Shown: positions 1 through 10,321, numbered from the stretch's first letter. The stretch is 64,000 nucleotides of DNA from Fimbriimonadaceae bacterium (GCA_023957775.1 JAMLGR010000007.1:1-64000), one strand, 5' to 3'. Numbers and translations: made by a program. Notes: generated by a model not told the origin, from the letters alone.

Positions 1-2415
1 GCCCAACTCGTTGCGCACGTGCAGCATCGCGAGTTTGATCATGTCCGCGGCGGTGCCCTGGATCGGCGCGTTCATCGCCTGGCGCTCGGCGTACATGCGC
101 TCGTTGCGGTTCAGGGCGTGGATGTCGGGGAAGTGGCGCCGGCGCCCATACAGCGTGGTGGTAAACCCTTTGCTCTTGGCCTCCTGCACCACCGAATCCG
201 TGAACGCCTTGATGCTCGGGAAGCGCTCGCGGTACTGCTCGATGAGCGCCTTGGCCTCCGAAATCGAAAACGCGCCGCCGAGCTGGTTCGCCAGCCCGAA
301 GTCCGTTACGCCGTACAGCACCGCGTAGTTGAGCATCTTTGAGTAGCCGCGCTGCTCGCGCGTCACCTCCGTCAAGGGCACGCCGTACATCAGCGACGCG
401 GTGACCGTATGCACGTCCTCGTGGCGCTGGAAGGCCCCGACCAACGCCTCGTCGCCGCACATGTGCGCGAGCACGCGCAACTCGATCTGCGAGTAGTCGA
501 ACGACGCAAGCGTGAATCCCGGCGCGGCCACGAACGCCTGCCGGATCTGGCGGCCGAGTTCGGTGCGGATCGGAATGTTCTGGAGGTTGGGCTCGTTCGA
601 GGAGAGCCGCCCGGTGGCCGCGACCGTCTGCGAGTAGTTCGTGTGGATGCGCCCGTCCTCGCCGATCATCTTGGGCAGCGAGTCCGCATAGGTGGACTTC
701 AGCTTCGACAGTTCGCGCCAAGCCAACACTTCGCCACAAATGGGGTGCGCGGGGGCGAGCACCTGCAGGATCTCGACCCCGGTGGCGTAGCCCGTCTTCG
801 TCTTCTTGGGAGCGGGAATCGACAGCTTCTCGAAGAGAATCTCTCCGAGCTGCTTGGGCGAGCCGATGTTGAACTCCTCGCCCGCATACTCGTACACCTC
901 GCGCGTCTTCTTCTCGATCTCGATCTGGAGCGACTTCGAGAACTCCAACAGGAACTCGCGGCTCACCGCGATGCCGTGCGCCTCCATCTCCGCGAGCACC
1001 GGCACAAGCGGCAGCTCGATCTCGTCCAGCACCTTGCGCTGCGACTCCTTGTCCAGCCGCTCGCCCATCGCCTTCTCAAGGTGCCAGAGCGCCGCCGTCG
1101 CTTGTTCGGTGGAACCCGGCGCGCCGAAGTCCGTGTAGCCCTGGATCAGGTCGCGCAACGCGTACTGCGAGCGGCCGGATTGGAGCACGTAGCCCGCAAG
1201 CATCGTGTCGAACCGCGGAGCCTGCAATGTCGGCTCGAGGTGCTTGTAGAGCGGCTTGGCGTCGTGGAGGATCGCCCGCGGCAGGGCGGCGTCGAGCAGT
1301 TGGAACCCGAACGCTTCGGGTCCGCGCCGCACCTCGTTTCCGACCGCCACGTAGGCCGTGCGGGTGGGCTCGTCGAACATGCTCCCCTGCTCGCCCTTCA
1401 CCTCGAACGTGAGCGCGAACGGACGGTCCCCGACCCACGCGAGAAGCTGCTCGAAGGTACCGGCCTCGGCGAGCTTCACCTCGAGGGACTCCTCCACGAC
1501 TTCCGCCGCGGTCGCGTCCGTGCGGGGCGGGGCGCCGTCCCGGTAGGGCCCCAGCACGAGGTCCATGCGCCGCACGGCCGTTCGGAACTCGAACGATTCC
1601 AGCATCGCCTTCGCGGCCTCGAACTCGTTGTCGTCGAGGATGAACGGCTCGAAATCGTACTCGAGCGGGACCTCGCGGTTGATCGTCGCCAGCCACTTGG
1701 ACTTGAGCATCTGCTCCTTCACCGGCTCGATCTTCTTCTGGAACTTGGGCTCCAGTTCGTCGAACCGTTCAAGGACCTGCTCGATCGGCCCGAACTGCTG
1801 GAGGATCGTCGTGGCGCCTTTGTCGCCGATGCCGGGCACACCGGGGATGTTGTCGCTGGTGTCGCCGCAGATGGCTTTGTAGTCCGGCACGAGTTCGGGC
1901 CCGAAGCCGTACCGCTCGTGCACCTTGGCGGTGTCGTAGGTGATGGTCTCCGTCACGCCGCGCTGCATGGTGAGGACCGACACATGGTCGTCCACGAGTT
2001 GGAGACTGTCGAGGTCGCCCGTGACGATGGTGGTCTCGTACCCGTTCTCCTCGCCGAGGCGGCTGATGGTGCCCACCACGTCGTCGGCCTCGAACCCTTC
2101 GACCTCGATGCTGGGAATGCCGAGGGCGGCGATCAGGCCGCGCGCTTCGGGCAGTTGCACCTTGAGCTCCGGCGGTGTCTCGCGTCGGGTGCCCTTGTAC
2201 TCGGCGTACTCTTTGTGCCGAAACGTCTTTCCGGGCGCATCCAGCGCGACGACGATCGCGTCGGGCTTCACATTCTCCAGAAGGTAGAAGAGCATGCTCG
2301 TGAACCCGTAGAGGGCGTTCGTGGGGCGGCCGTCCGCAGTAGAGAGGAAGCGCGTGGCGAAGAACGCCCGGTAGAGGAGGCTGTACCCGTCGATCACCAC
2401 CAAGCGCTTGGCCAT
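1..2415 (-). CDS. polA: DNA polymerase I, 3' end outside window
   Basis: DNA polymerase I, for gap filling and RNA primer removal. The 805 codons seen run off the left edge; compared with about 930 residues in E. coli, roughly the last 100, including polymerase motif C, are missing. The N-terminal third is a 5'-3' exonuclease (starts MAKRLVVIDGYSLLYRAFF; later GDTSDNIPGVPGIGDKGA). The central domain resembles a 3'-5' exonuclease, but the first motif reads TFEVKG where DxE is expected, so proofreading is probably lost as in Taq. The polymerase domain has TGRLSSNEPNLQNIP and motif A (SFDYSQIELRVLAH). The ATG at 2415 is chosen because it is the family start and has a TAAGGT hexamer 6 nt upstream. 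Transcribed alone, divergent from the TfoX-N gene. Confidence 0.97.
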   Translation of the reverse strand, partial: MAKRLVVIDGYSLLYRAFFATRFLSTADGRPTNALYGFTSMLFYLLENVKPDAIVVALDAPGKTFRHKEYAEYKGTRRETPPELKVQLPEARGLIAALGIPSIEVEGFEADDVVGTISRLGEENGYETTIVTGDLDSLQLVDDHVSVLTMQRGVTETITYDTAKVHERYGFGPELVPDYKAICGDTSDNIPGVPGIGDKGATTILQQFGPIEQVLERFDELEPKFQKKIEPVKEQMLKSKWLATINREVPLEYDFEPFILDDNEFEAAKAMLESFEFRTAVRRMDLVLGPYRDGAPPRTDATAAEVVEESLEVKLAEAGTFEQLLAWVGDRPFALTFEVKGEQGSMFDEPTRTAYVAVGNEVRRGPEAFGFQLLDAALPRAILHDAKPLYKHLEPTLQAPRFDTMLAGYVLQSGRSQYALRDLIQGYTDFGAPGSTEQATAALWHLEKAMGERLDKESQRKVLDEIELPLVPVLAEMEAHGIAVSREFLLEFSKSLQIEIEKKTREVYEYAGEEFNIGSPKQLGEILFEKLSIPAPKKTKTGYATGVEILQVLAPAHPICGEVLAWRELSKLKSTYADSLPKMIGEDGRIHTNYSQTVAATGRLSSNEPNLQNIPIRTELGRQIRQAFVAAPGFTLASFDYSQIELRVLAHMCGDEALVGAFQRHEDVHTVTASLMYGVPLTEVTREQRGYSKMLNYAVLYGVTDFGLANQLGGAFSISEAKALIEQYRERFPSIKAFTDSVVQEAKSKGFTTTLYGRRRHFPDIHALNRNERMYAERQAMNAPIQGTAADMIKLAMLHVRNELG

Positions 2416-2421
2416 GCCCGT

Positions 2422-2427
2422 ACCTTA
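2422..2427 (-). promoter_or_regulatory. Putative -10 of polA, leaderless arrangement
   Basis: TAAGGT fits the TANNNT -10 rule and ends 6 nt before the polA ATG. No Shine-Dalgarno sequence lies between. The transcript would then start at or next to the start codon. No convincing -35 is seen. Confidence 0.45.
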
Positions 2428-2476
2428 CCTTCGCATCCGCGAGCCGGACAGGAGGACGAAACGGCCGGTTTTCAGG

Positions 2477-2482
2477 TACAAT
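2477..2482 (+). promoter_or_regulatory. Putative -10 of the TfoX-N gene
   Basis: TACAAT in a GC-rich setting, about 67 nt before the likely ATG of the downstream gene. No clear -35 is found. It is the only good -10 between the divergent polA and TfoX-N genes on this strand. Confidence 0.4.
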
Positions 2483-2548
2483 TGAGCGTCGGCGGGGTTG
2501 CTCGTCGGCAACGATTCGGGCCACCTTGGCCTTGGTGTTGGACAGACG

Positions 2549-2887
2549 ATGTCGATGGTTTACCGCCCCCTGCGTTACGAGCAGATGATGAAGGCTGCTG
2601 AGAACTACGATGTGCGTGCGCGTCGCATGTTCGGCGGAATGGGGATTTACACGGGCGAGAAGATGTTCGCCTTCCTCTACGAGGACGAGATCGGCCTGAA
2701 GCTGGCACCCGAAGACCGCGAGGCCGCGATGGGTCTCGACGGCGCGGGCCCGCTGATCCCGGAAGAGGGCGCCGAGCCCATGCGCGAGTACGTGCAGATG
2801 CCCCGCACGGTGCTGGACAACTACGAAGCGTTCATGGAGTGGGTCGAGAAGTCCGCCCAATACGCGTTGCGCAAAAAGGTCCACTAG
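2549..2887 (+). CDS. TfoX N-terminal domain protein
   Basis: Small protein of 112 residues made of a single TfoX/Sxy N-terminal domain. The signature is RRMFGGMGIYTGEKMFAF, followed by LKLAPEDREAA, a GA.PL.PE stretch and an EYVQMP motif. In E. coli, Sxy with both N and C domains co-activates competence genes with CRP. Stand-alone N-domain proteins like this one are common and mostly uncharacterised, so a competence role is not claimed. The frame is open from 2498 (TTG), but the ATG at 2549 gives the usual N-terminus. Confidence 0.8.
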   Translation: MSMVYRPLRYEQMMKAAENYDVRARRMFGGMGIYTGEKMFAFLYEDEIGLKLAPEDREAAMGLDGAGPLIPEEGAEPMREYVQMPRTVLDNYEAFMEWVEKSAQYALRKKVH

Positions 2888-2927
2888 CCACGCAGAACGA
2901 AGGCTCTCGTACCCGCGTCCCCAAGGT

Positions 2928-4304
2928 ATGAAGCGCGTTCGCAAGGTTGGACGGTTCCTTGTCTTGCTTTGCCTCTCGGCATTCGGGGTTGGCCTTGCAG
3001 CCCTTTGGGTGACCTATTGGCTTGCCGCGCGCGATTACGACAGGCAGCTGGAACGGGCCAAGTCCCTTGGGCTGACCTATTCCTACGACTCGCTGGTACC
3101 TGACCCGCCGCTCGCCGAAGCCGAAAATGCCGCCCCGTTGTACGAAGCCGCGATCGTGAAGTTGGAGGCGCATGGGCCCGACGACGAATCGATTCGCGTG
3201 ATTCGGGATTCCTTGAGGACAGGCCCGCAGAATTGGGAAGCACTCCGCAAAGCGGTGGCGGATTGGGAACCCTACCTTCCCACCTTCCAACGAGGTGCGG
3301 CGTTGGCGCACTGCCGGTTTGAACGGGAATGGGCCGAGGGGGTGATGCTCCCGTTTCCGGAGTTTCCGCCGCTCCGTCAGGCTGCCGAGGCCCTTTGCGG
3401 AAGGGCGTTGCTCCAAGCGCGCGATCATGCGGTGCCCGATGCGGTGGAAGACCTTCGGCTGGCGGTCGCCATCGGGCGGCATTGCGGTGAAGAGCCCGTG
3501 ATGATCGGTTCCTTGGTGCAGTTGGCGGTTCAAGCGCGTGTCTTGTCCGTCGCCAACCTTGTCGTCGATCTCGGCGGGACTCCGGCAATCCAACCCGTCC
3601 AGGGGTTGCTCGCCACGATGGGACAGGGACCGGACCTCGCCTACGCGTTGCGCGGGGAAGTCGCGTTCCAGTTCAACGTGTTCTCCTCGTTGGACGAACT
3701 TGAGGCGGAGCAGTCAGACAGTGATGCGGTCTTTATGCCGCCGATGCTTCTAGTGAAGCCGCTGTTCGTGAGCTCCTCGCTTGTGCAGCGCGCCTATGAG
3801 GCGAGAACCCTCAAACGTTGGTGCGATGCCTTCGAATCCCAGGCGAAGATTGCGGACCCGATCGCGCTCTCGGCGGCCCTCGACCTCGCCGGCGTCGAGC
3901 TTGAGCGTAGCCACCACCCGGCCGATCTCCTGGCCAAGATCCTGTTCCCCGTGTTCACCCATGCGGGGGAGGCCTTTGTGCGATTGGAGGCCAACAAGCG
4001 CTTACTCGCCGCGTCTTTGGACCTTCGGATGATGCACGCGTTTGAGGCGAGCTACCCTGACACACCGCCGGTGTTACCCAAGGATCCGTTCGACGGCCAG
4101 CCGCTGCGGTACCGGCGTGAGGGGGATGGATCCCTGCTGTACTCGGTCGGTGGGGACCGGGAGGATGATGGGGGCCGGGAGAAGGCTGGCTTAGCGAATG
4201 GTCAGACAGGCACGGATCTGGCGCTCCACGTTCCGGCCCTTCGCGGGCGGGACACCCGCGCCACATCTGAACCCGGGGTCTTGCTCCGCTCGACCCCTGG
4301 CTAA
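2928..4304 (+). CDS. Membrane-anchored protein of unknown function
   Basis: Unrecognised protein of 458 residues. One signal anchor (about residues 8-33, FLVLLCLSAFGVGLAALWV) is followed by a helical extracytoplasmic region rich in Ala, Leu and Glu. Near the C-terminus is KDPFDGQPLRYRREGDGSLL then YSVG and DDGG, a pattern I know from the ends of large uncharacterised planctomycete and armatimonad proteins. That block normally ends a few dozen residues later at a VP; here the frame runs on about 20 residues through a GC-rich hairpin (4242-4260), so the tail may be accidental. No Shine-Dalgarno is well placed; AAGG touches the ATG. Confidence 0.75.
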   Translation: MKRVRKVGRFLVLLCLSAFGVGLAALWVTYWLAARDYDRQLERAKSLGLTYSYDSLVPDPPLAEAENAAPLYEAAIVKLEAHGPDDESIRVIRDSLRTGPQNWEALRKAVADWEPYLPTFQRGAALAHCRFEREWAEGVMLPFPEFPPLRQAAEALCGRALLQARDHAVPDAVEDLRLAVAIGRHCGEEPVMIGSLVQLAVQARVLSVANLVVDLGGTPAIQPVQGLLATMGQGPDLAYALRGEVAFQFNVFSSLDELEAEQSDSDAVFMPPMLLVKPLFVSSSLVQRAYEARTLKRWCDAFESQAKIADPIALSAALDLAGVELERSHHPADLLAKILFPVFTHAGEAFVRLEANKRLLAASLDLRMMHAFEASYPDTPPVLPKDPFDGQPLRYRREGDGSLLYSVGGDREDDGGREKAGLANGQTGTDLALHVPALRGRDTRATSEPGVLLRSTPG

Positions 4305-4400
4305 ACCATGGGACCCTTCAGGGTCCTCCTACGCAGGTGCATCGCCTGCAGGCACGGACGGCGATTCGAATGCTGGATGCCCGATGTCCGAACGGGGCAT
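4305..4400. other. Convergent gap with three hairpins
   Basis: Between two convergent genes lie three inverted repeats: GGACCC/GGGTCC with a TTCA loop (4311-4326), GCAGG/CCTGC (4333-4349) and ATGCCC/GGGCAT (4377-4400). The last lies directly beyond the stop codon of the minus-strand gene. None has a T-run, so they are at best weak or Rho-assisted terminators. Confidence 0.4.
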
Positions 4401-5654
4401 TTAGGACTCGCGCTCGGATCGCAGGGTGGGGAGTTGGTCGTTCGACCAGATCTTCCGCATGAATCTCGGGTTCTTGGAGGACATGTCGATCTGGTAGAAG
4501 CTGTCGCCGCTCGGTGCGGGAAGGCCCAGGATCTCGGCGAGGTTTCTTGCCAGCCAGCGCTCGATCTTCAGGACGACCATCTTCTTGCGCAGGCGACCCT
4601 GCACGTCGCGGTTCAGCACCGTCGGAAGCGTGTTGAGGGTGAGGATCTCGTCGATCGCGGTGCTCGCCATCTTCTCCCGGCCCTCGGCGCTCGCGTAGAA
4701 ATGGGTGACGCCGAACACGATGCGGCCAGGGTGGATCTGCTTGAGGAACTGGCAGGTCTTCACGACCGTCGAGCCGGTGCGGACCATGTCGTCGAGCAGC
4801 ACGATGTCGTGCCCCTGGATCTCCTCGAAGGTCGACTCGCTCTTGGGATGCAGCGAGATTTCGACTTGCCGCTCGTCGGTGCGCTTCTTGTCCAGAAGCA
4901 CGAACTTCGCTTTCGGCATCGCGAGTTGGACGAACATCTCCTTGACGAAGCTGCGTACGCCCTGGTCCGGCGCGCAGAGCGCCAGCCCTTCGCCCTCGGC
5001 CCCGAACCGGACGATGTCGGAGTTGCGGAGGTAGTCGATGTAGATGTCGTAGGGGATGAGGTTGTGGAACTTCTTCCCAAACTCCTCGCAGAACAGCGTC
5101 TGGACCGCCAGCGAGTGGTTGTGTACGGTCAGAACCCGATCGACGCCAGCGAGGCGGAGCATCTGGGCGTAGAGCTTCGCGGTGAACGGTTGGCCGTCGA
5201 ACTTCTTGAGGTCCTGGATGTCGCGATCTTCTTCGGTGACTCCCGGTTCGCGGTGGGGGCCCCGATCCTGCGCGCTGTAGAAGAGGTCGGGTTCGAGGAG
5301 AATCACCTCTTGCGCGCCGTTCTCTTTGGCGCTGCGCGCGATCAGCATGTTGCGCATCGCGAGGCTTTGGCGGCTGAGGGTCGGGCTCGACGTGCTGACG
5401 ATCACGACCGTCTTTCCGTCCAGTCGTTGCCCGATGCGGGTGAGGTCGAGTTCGTCGGAGATGAAGCGCGGGCAGAACTCGGAGTTCGCGAACGTCTTCA
5501 TGCTGATGATGTCCGCGATGTCTTCGGTTTGGCCGACGGCGTACGCCATGTCGATCGCGAAGGGATCTTCAGACGTATTGCTGACCAGAACGACGTTCGG
5601 TGCTCCCGTGGTTGTGGTCAAACGATCTCCATCCATCCCTGCCCCGCGCCTCAT
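4401..5654 (-). CDS. Ribose-phosphate pyrophosphokinase-like protein
   Basis: Homologue of PRPP synthetase (ribose 5-phosphate plus ATP to PRPP plus AMP), 417 residues, about 100 longer than E. coli Prs. It has the N-terminal half-domain with ISMKTFANSEFCPRF and the C-terminal phosphoribosyltransferase half with the PRPP loop IVLLDDMVRTGST, close to the usual VDDIIDTGGT type. An insert around residues 125-160 and a C-terminal extension of about 60 residues with basic segments make it divergent, so another PRPP-using activity cannot be excluded. ATGs at 5654 and 5636 are both possible; neither has a well-spaced Shine-Dalgarno. It follows pdxS by 27 nt on the same strand, so probably one transcript; PLP synthesis uses the related pentose 5-phosphates. 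Confidence 0.75.
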   Translation of the reverse strand: MRRGAGMDGDRLTTTTGAPNVVLVSNTSEDPFAIDMAYAVGQTEDIADIISMKTFANSEFCPRFISDELDLTRIGQRLDGKTVVIVSTSSPTLSRQSLAMRNMLIARSAKENGAQEVILLEPDLFYSAQDRGPHREPGVTEEDRDIQDLKKFDGQPFTAKLYAQMLRLAGVDRVLTVHNHSLAVQTLFCEEFGKKFHNLIPYDIYIDYLRNSDIVRFGAEGEGLALCAPDQGVRSFVKEMFVQLAMPKAKFVLLDKKRTDERQVEISLHPKSESTFEEIQGHDIVLLDDMVRTGSTVVKTCQFLKQIHPGRIVFGVTHFYASAEGREKMASTAIDEILTLNTLPTVLNRDVQGRLRKKMVVLKIERWLARNLAEILGLPAPSGDSFYQIDMSSKNPRFMRKIWSNDQLPTLRSERES

Positions 5655-5681
5655 CCTCTGCCCGCGCGGGAGGCCGGATAC

Positions 5682-6569
5682 CTACCAGCCGCGGGGGGCC
5701 AGCAGGTCTGCCTCGGGTATCGACGCCGCGCTGATGCCGACCATCGGCTCGCCAAGATCTCGACTGATCTCCGCGAGCTTCTTCGCGTCCTTGTAGAACA
5801 GGACGGCCTCGACCATCGCCTTGGCGCGCCGTTCTGGGTTGCCGGACTTGAAGATGCCGCTGCCGACGAAAACGGTCTCCGCGCCGAGCTTCATCATCAA
5901 GGCCGCGTCGGCGGGTGTGGCGATGCCGCCCGCGGAGAAATTGGGGACGGGCAGGCGCCCGTGCTCGTGCACGTGCTGGATCATCTCGAGCGGCGCCTGA
6001 TGCTCTTTGGCGAGGACGTACAACTCGTCTTCTCGAGAGTTTTGGACCTGGCGGATCTCGGCCATGATCGTGCGCATGTGCCGCACGGCCTCGACGACGT
6101 CGCCGGTGCCTGCTTCGCCTTTGGTTCGGATCATCGCGGCACCCTCCGCGCAGCGGCGAAGCGCCTCCCCGAGGTTGCGCGCGCCGCACACGAAGGGCAC
6201 CGTGAACGCGTGCTTGTCCACGTGGTTCGCCACGTCGGCGGGGGTCAAGACCTCGCTCTCGTCGATGAAGTCCACCTCGAGCGCCTCGAGGATCTCGGCC
6301 TCGGCGAAGTGGCCGATGCGGCACTTGGCCATCACCGGAATCGTGACGGTCTTCTTGATGTTGAGGATCATCTCGGGGTCGCTCATGCGGGCGACACCGC
6401 CGTCGCGGCGGATGTCCGCGGGGACGCGTTCGAGCGCCATGACCGCCACCGCGCCCGCCTGCTCGGCGATACGGGCCTGATCGGCGTTGACGACGTCCAT
6501 GATCACGCCGCCTTTCAGCATCTCCGCCAAGCCGACCTTTTCCCGCCACGTCTTCATTGCCGCACCCAT
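5682..6569 (-). CDS. pdxS: Pyridoxal 5'-phosphate synthase, PdxS subunit
   Basis: PdxS (295 residues) makes pyridoxal 5'-phosphate from ribose 5-phosphate, glyceraldehyde 3-phosphate and ammonia, with PdxT as glutaminase partner. The TIM-barrel family signature is strong: [35 protein letters not shown], the substrate lysine region [38 protein letters not shown] and [17 protein letters not shown]. The start is set at 6569 (MGAAMKTW) because family similarity begins there and GAGGTGA precedes it. The upstream frame contains only array and ATPase-remnant sequence. PdxT is not in the window. Confidence 0.97.
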   Translation of the reverse strand: MGAAMKTWREKVGLAEMLKGGVIMDVVNADQARIAEQAGAVAVMALERVPADIRRDGGVARMSDPEMILNIKKTVTIPVMAKCRIGHFAEAEILEALEVDFIDESEVLTPADVANHVDKHAFTVPFVCGARNLGEALRRCAEGAAMIRTKGEAGTGDVVEAVRHMRTIMAEIRQVQNSREDELYVLAKEHQAPLEMIQHVHEHGRLPVPNFSAGGIATPADAALMMKLGAETVFVGSGIFKSGNPERRAKAMVEAVLFYKDAKKLAEISRDLGEPMVGISAASIPEADLLAPRGW

Positions 6570-6592
6570 TTTCAGGTTCACCTCAGGTTGCA

Positions 6593-6598
6593 ATTGTA
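6593..6598 (-). promoter_or_regulatory. Putative -10 of pdxS
   Basis: TACAAT on the minus strand, 23 nt before the pdxS ATG, with GAGGTGA between them. The -35 position would fall inside the adjacent heptamer array. Confidence 0.5.
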
Positions 6599-6603
6599 CC
6601 TCT

Positions 6604-6672
6604 GGGGACGGGAATCGGGAATCGGGAATCGGGAGACGGGGGACGGGAGACGGGAATCGGGAATCGGGAGTG
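6604..6672. repeat. Heptamer array A
   Basis: About ten 7-bp units, G-rich on the plus strand (GGGAATC, GGGAGAC, GGGGGAC variants). On the C-rich strand it ends in GATTCCC then GTCCCC, a few bases from the pdxS -10. Runs of three G with 4-nt loops allow a G-quadruplex on the plus strand. Confidence 0.95.
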
Positions 6673-6701
6673 TGGGAGTGCGCGCGCTTGCGCGACGCCT
6701 T
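6673..6701 (-). repeat. 29-bp array leader, copy 1
   Basis: On the minus strand this 29-bp segment precedes array A and matches 26 of 29 positions with 8140-8168, which precedes array B. It begins AAGGCG and ends GCGCACTCCCA. Just outside it lie overlapping palindromes (GAGTTCG/CGAACTC at 6702-6716 and GCCGAAC/GTTCGGC at 6708-6723). Confidence 0.75.
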
Positions 6702-6965
6702 GAGTTCGCCGAACTCGTTCGGCTCCGGCATGCTCGCAGTCGGTCCCCCGCCCAAAGGGCCGAGGGCATCCCGCCCTCTTCGAGCAGCCCTTCGGCCAGA
6801 CGTCCCTCCGCCGCGTTGCGGAGAAGGGCCATGGACCGATACAGGTTGGTCTTGCCGCAGCCGTTGGCTCCCACGATGAGGTTCGCACTCTTTAGGGGGA
6901 GCGTCAGCGCTCGAATCGAGCGATAGTTCTCCACGCGCAATTCGGTGACGGGCACGGCAACATCG

Positions 6966-6973
6966 AGTATAAG
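6966..6973. promoter_or_regulatory. Overlapping divergent -10 elements
   Basis: One AT-rich patch gives TATACT on the minus strand (6971-6966, 10 nt before the ATPase-remnant GTG) and TATAAG on the plus strand (6968-6973, 8 nt before the methyltransferase ATG). The two start codons are only 26 nt apart, so both transcripts would be nearly leaderless and could not initiate at the same moment. Confidence 0.5.
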
Positions 6974-6981
6974 CCGATTCG

Positions 6982-8097
6982 ATGGACGATCTCCGCGAGC
7001 GGGCGCTTCGCCTCGCCGAAGGGCAGGCAGCCACGCCCTCGTCGATCGAGCGCGTGGCGGCGGCGACGTCGCCCGAGGCGGCGCGGTGGGCGTTCACGCA
7101 GTGGGAGCTTCGCAAACGCGGTTCCGCGAAGTTCGGGCAGGCGGGCGAGATGCTGTTCGTCCGGGAGGCCCTGGAGCAGGCGACGCACGAAGCCCTCGCC
7201 GCCTACCACGCATCCCGGTTCCCGCAGGGCGAACTCGTCGCCGACCTGACCTGCGGCATCGGCGCAGACCTCGTGGCGCTTGCCGCCCGCGGCCCTGCGG
7301 TGGGTTTCGAACTGGACGCGGAGCGCGCGGCGTGCGCGCGCCACAACCTCGCGGTGCATGGTCTGAGCGCCGAGGTACATGAGCAAGATAGTTTCGGTGC
7401 CGAATGGTCTTGGGAGTACGCGGCGGCCGACCCGGCCCGCCGCGCCGGCGGGCGACGGCTGCGCGATCCCGAGGCGTTCGAGCCCGATCCGCGTTCCCTC
7501 GCCGAGCGGATGGGCGCCCTGCGTCTCGGGATGCTCAAGCTCTCGCCGATGCTCGCGGACACGTACCTCGAGTCCCTGGGCGGGGCCCTGGAGTTCGTCT
7601 CGTTCGGGGGCGAGTGCCGCGAGGCGCTGGTGTGGCTTGGCCAACTGGCTACCCCGGGTCGGTGGGCGGTTTTGGTGGAGAGTGGCGAGCGCCTCGCCGC
7701 CGGGGAACCGCCGTTTCCCGTGGACGGCCCGGACGCGGTGGTGTGCGAGGCGGACCCCGCGGCGATCCGCGCCCACGCGCTCGGCACCTTGTGCGAGCAA
7801 CATGCGCTCACCCCGCTTGGGGACTCGAACGGGTACCTCACCGGCGCATCGCCGCCGGATTCGCCCTGGCTGCGCTCCTACCGCGTGCTGGCGCGTGGCG
7901 CGTGGGACCTCAAAGCGCTGCGCTCGTTGCTAGCGGAGCGACGGTGCCGCACACCGGAGATCAAGGTGAGGGGCTGTCCGATCGACGTCGAGAAGACGCG
8001 CCGTTCGCTTCGTGCCGACGGGTCGGAGCCCGCCGTCGTGTTGAGCTATCCGGTCGGGAAGCAGATTCGCTATGCGTTAGGGTTGGAGGTGCGATGA
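6982..8097 (+). CDS. SAM methyltransferase with THUMP-like domain
   Basis: Class I methyltransferase of 371 residues. SAM motif I is [16 protein letters not shown] (about residues 85-100), with an acidic GFELDAERA at the end of strand 2. The C-terminus ([12 protein letters not shown] then [18 protein letters not shown]) matches the THUMP-like ferredoxin fold found at the end of this family. The target is unknown, likely an RNA or ribosomal component. The usual NPPF/DPPY catalytic motif is replaced by DPARR at about residue 150. Transcribed alone. Confidence 0.85.
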   Translation: MDDLRERALRLAEGQAATPSSIERVAAATSPEAARWAFTQWELRKRGSAKFGQAGEMLFVREALEQATHEALAAYHASRFPQGELVADLTCGIGADLVALAARGPAVGFELDAERAACARHNLAVHGLSAEVHEQDSFGAEWSWEYAAADPARRAGGRRLRDPEAFEPDPRSLAERMGALRLGMLKLSPMLADTYLESLGGALEFVSFGGECREALVWLGQLATPGRWAVLVESGERLAAGEPPFPVDGPDAVVCEADPAAIRAHALGTLCEQHALTPLGDSNGYLTGASPPDSPWLRSYRVLARGAWDLKALRSLLAERRCRTPEIKVRGCPIDVEKTRRSLRADGSEPAVVLSYPVGKQIRYALGLEVR

Positions 8098-8139
8098 ATG
8101 TCGCTCGGTGCCAGGGACTCGCGGCAAGCCGCTCGGGGC

Positions 8140-8168
8140 AAGGCGACGAGCAAGCTCGCGCACTCCCA
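8140..8168 (+). repeat. 29-bp array leader, copy 2
   Basis: Matches 26 of 29 positions of the segment flanking array A (6673-6701), in the same orientation relative to its array. In between it and the first clean heptamer there are about 25 nt of imperfect units. Confidence 0.75.
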
Positions 8169-8194
8169 GAAACGGCCTCCGACTCCCGCCACCG

Positions 8195-8358
8195 TCTCCC
8201 GACTCCCGACTCCCGACTCCCGATTCCCGATTCCCGTCTCCCGACTCCCGATTCCCGATTCCCGTCTCCCGACTCCCGATTCCCGATTCCCGTCTCCCGA
8301 CTCCCGATTCCCGATTCCCGTCTCCCGATTCCCGATTCCCGTCTCCCGTCTCCCGTCC
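8195..8358. repeat. Heptamer array B with 28-bp higher-order repeat
   Basis: About 23 units of CCCG[AT][CT]T, C-rich on the plus strand. Three exact 28-bp blocks (8236-8263, 8264-8291, 8292-8319) each hold one GTCTCCC, one GACTCCC and two GATTCCC. The array ends GTCCCC, touching the sdhA stop codon. The stretch 8098-8359 holds the leader, this array and no gene. Confidence 0.97.
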
Positions 8359-8359
8359 C

Positions 8360-10261
<1,902 letters not shown>

Positions 10262-10273
10262 AGCGGTCTTTGG

Positions 10274-10279
10274 ATTGTA
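10274..10279 (-). promoter_or_regulatory. Putative -10 of sdhA
   Basis: TACAAT on the minus strand, 12 nt before the sdhA ATG, leaving a leader of only about 5 nt and no Shine-Dalgarno. Confidence 0.45.
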
Positions 10280-10321
10280 CCGGGGGGTGGAAACCTGAAG
10301 TGGAATGCGAGGTTCTCGGCC

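Larger units (their letters stand above)
6578..6955 (-). pseudogene. Truncated AAA/ABC-type ATPase remnant
   Basis: The first 72 codons (6740-6955, GTG start) look like the beginning of an AAA ATPase of the RecF/SMC-like group: [17 protein letters not shown], then the Walker A loop GANGCGKTN, then [13 protein letters not shown]. Such proteins usually run to about 350-400 residues with a C-terminal ABC signature and Walker B. Here the similarity stops and the frame continues into the array leader and heptamer array A, ending at 6578. No Walker B or signature motif exists downstream. I read it as a gene remnant; expression is possible because a -10 hexamer (TATACT) lies 10 nt before the GTG. 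Confidence 0.75.

Noticed and set aside
409-2601. Long plus-strand open frame of 730 codons
   Set aside because: It mirrors polA on the other strand; the GC-rich code leaves the antisense frame open. Its translation is Leu/Arg/His-rich with no family signature.
4308-6926. Plus-strand open frame of 872 codons
   Set aside because: Antisense of the PRPP-synthetase-like gene and pdxS, running into array A; no recognisable domain.
8195-8358. Heptamer arrays as CRISPR
   Set aside because: Units are 7 bp, contiguous, without spacers of constant length and without cas genes.
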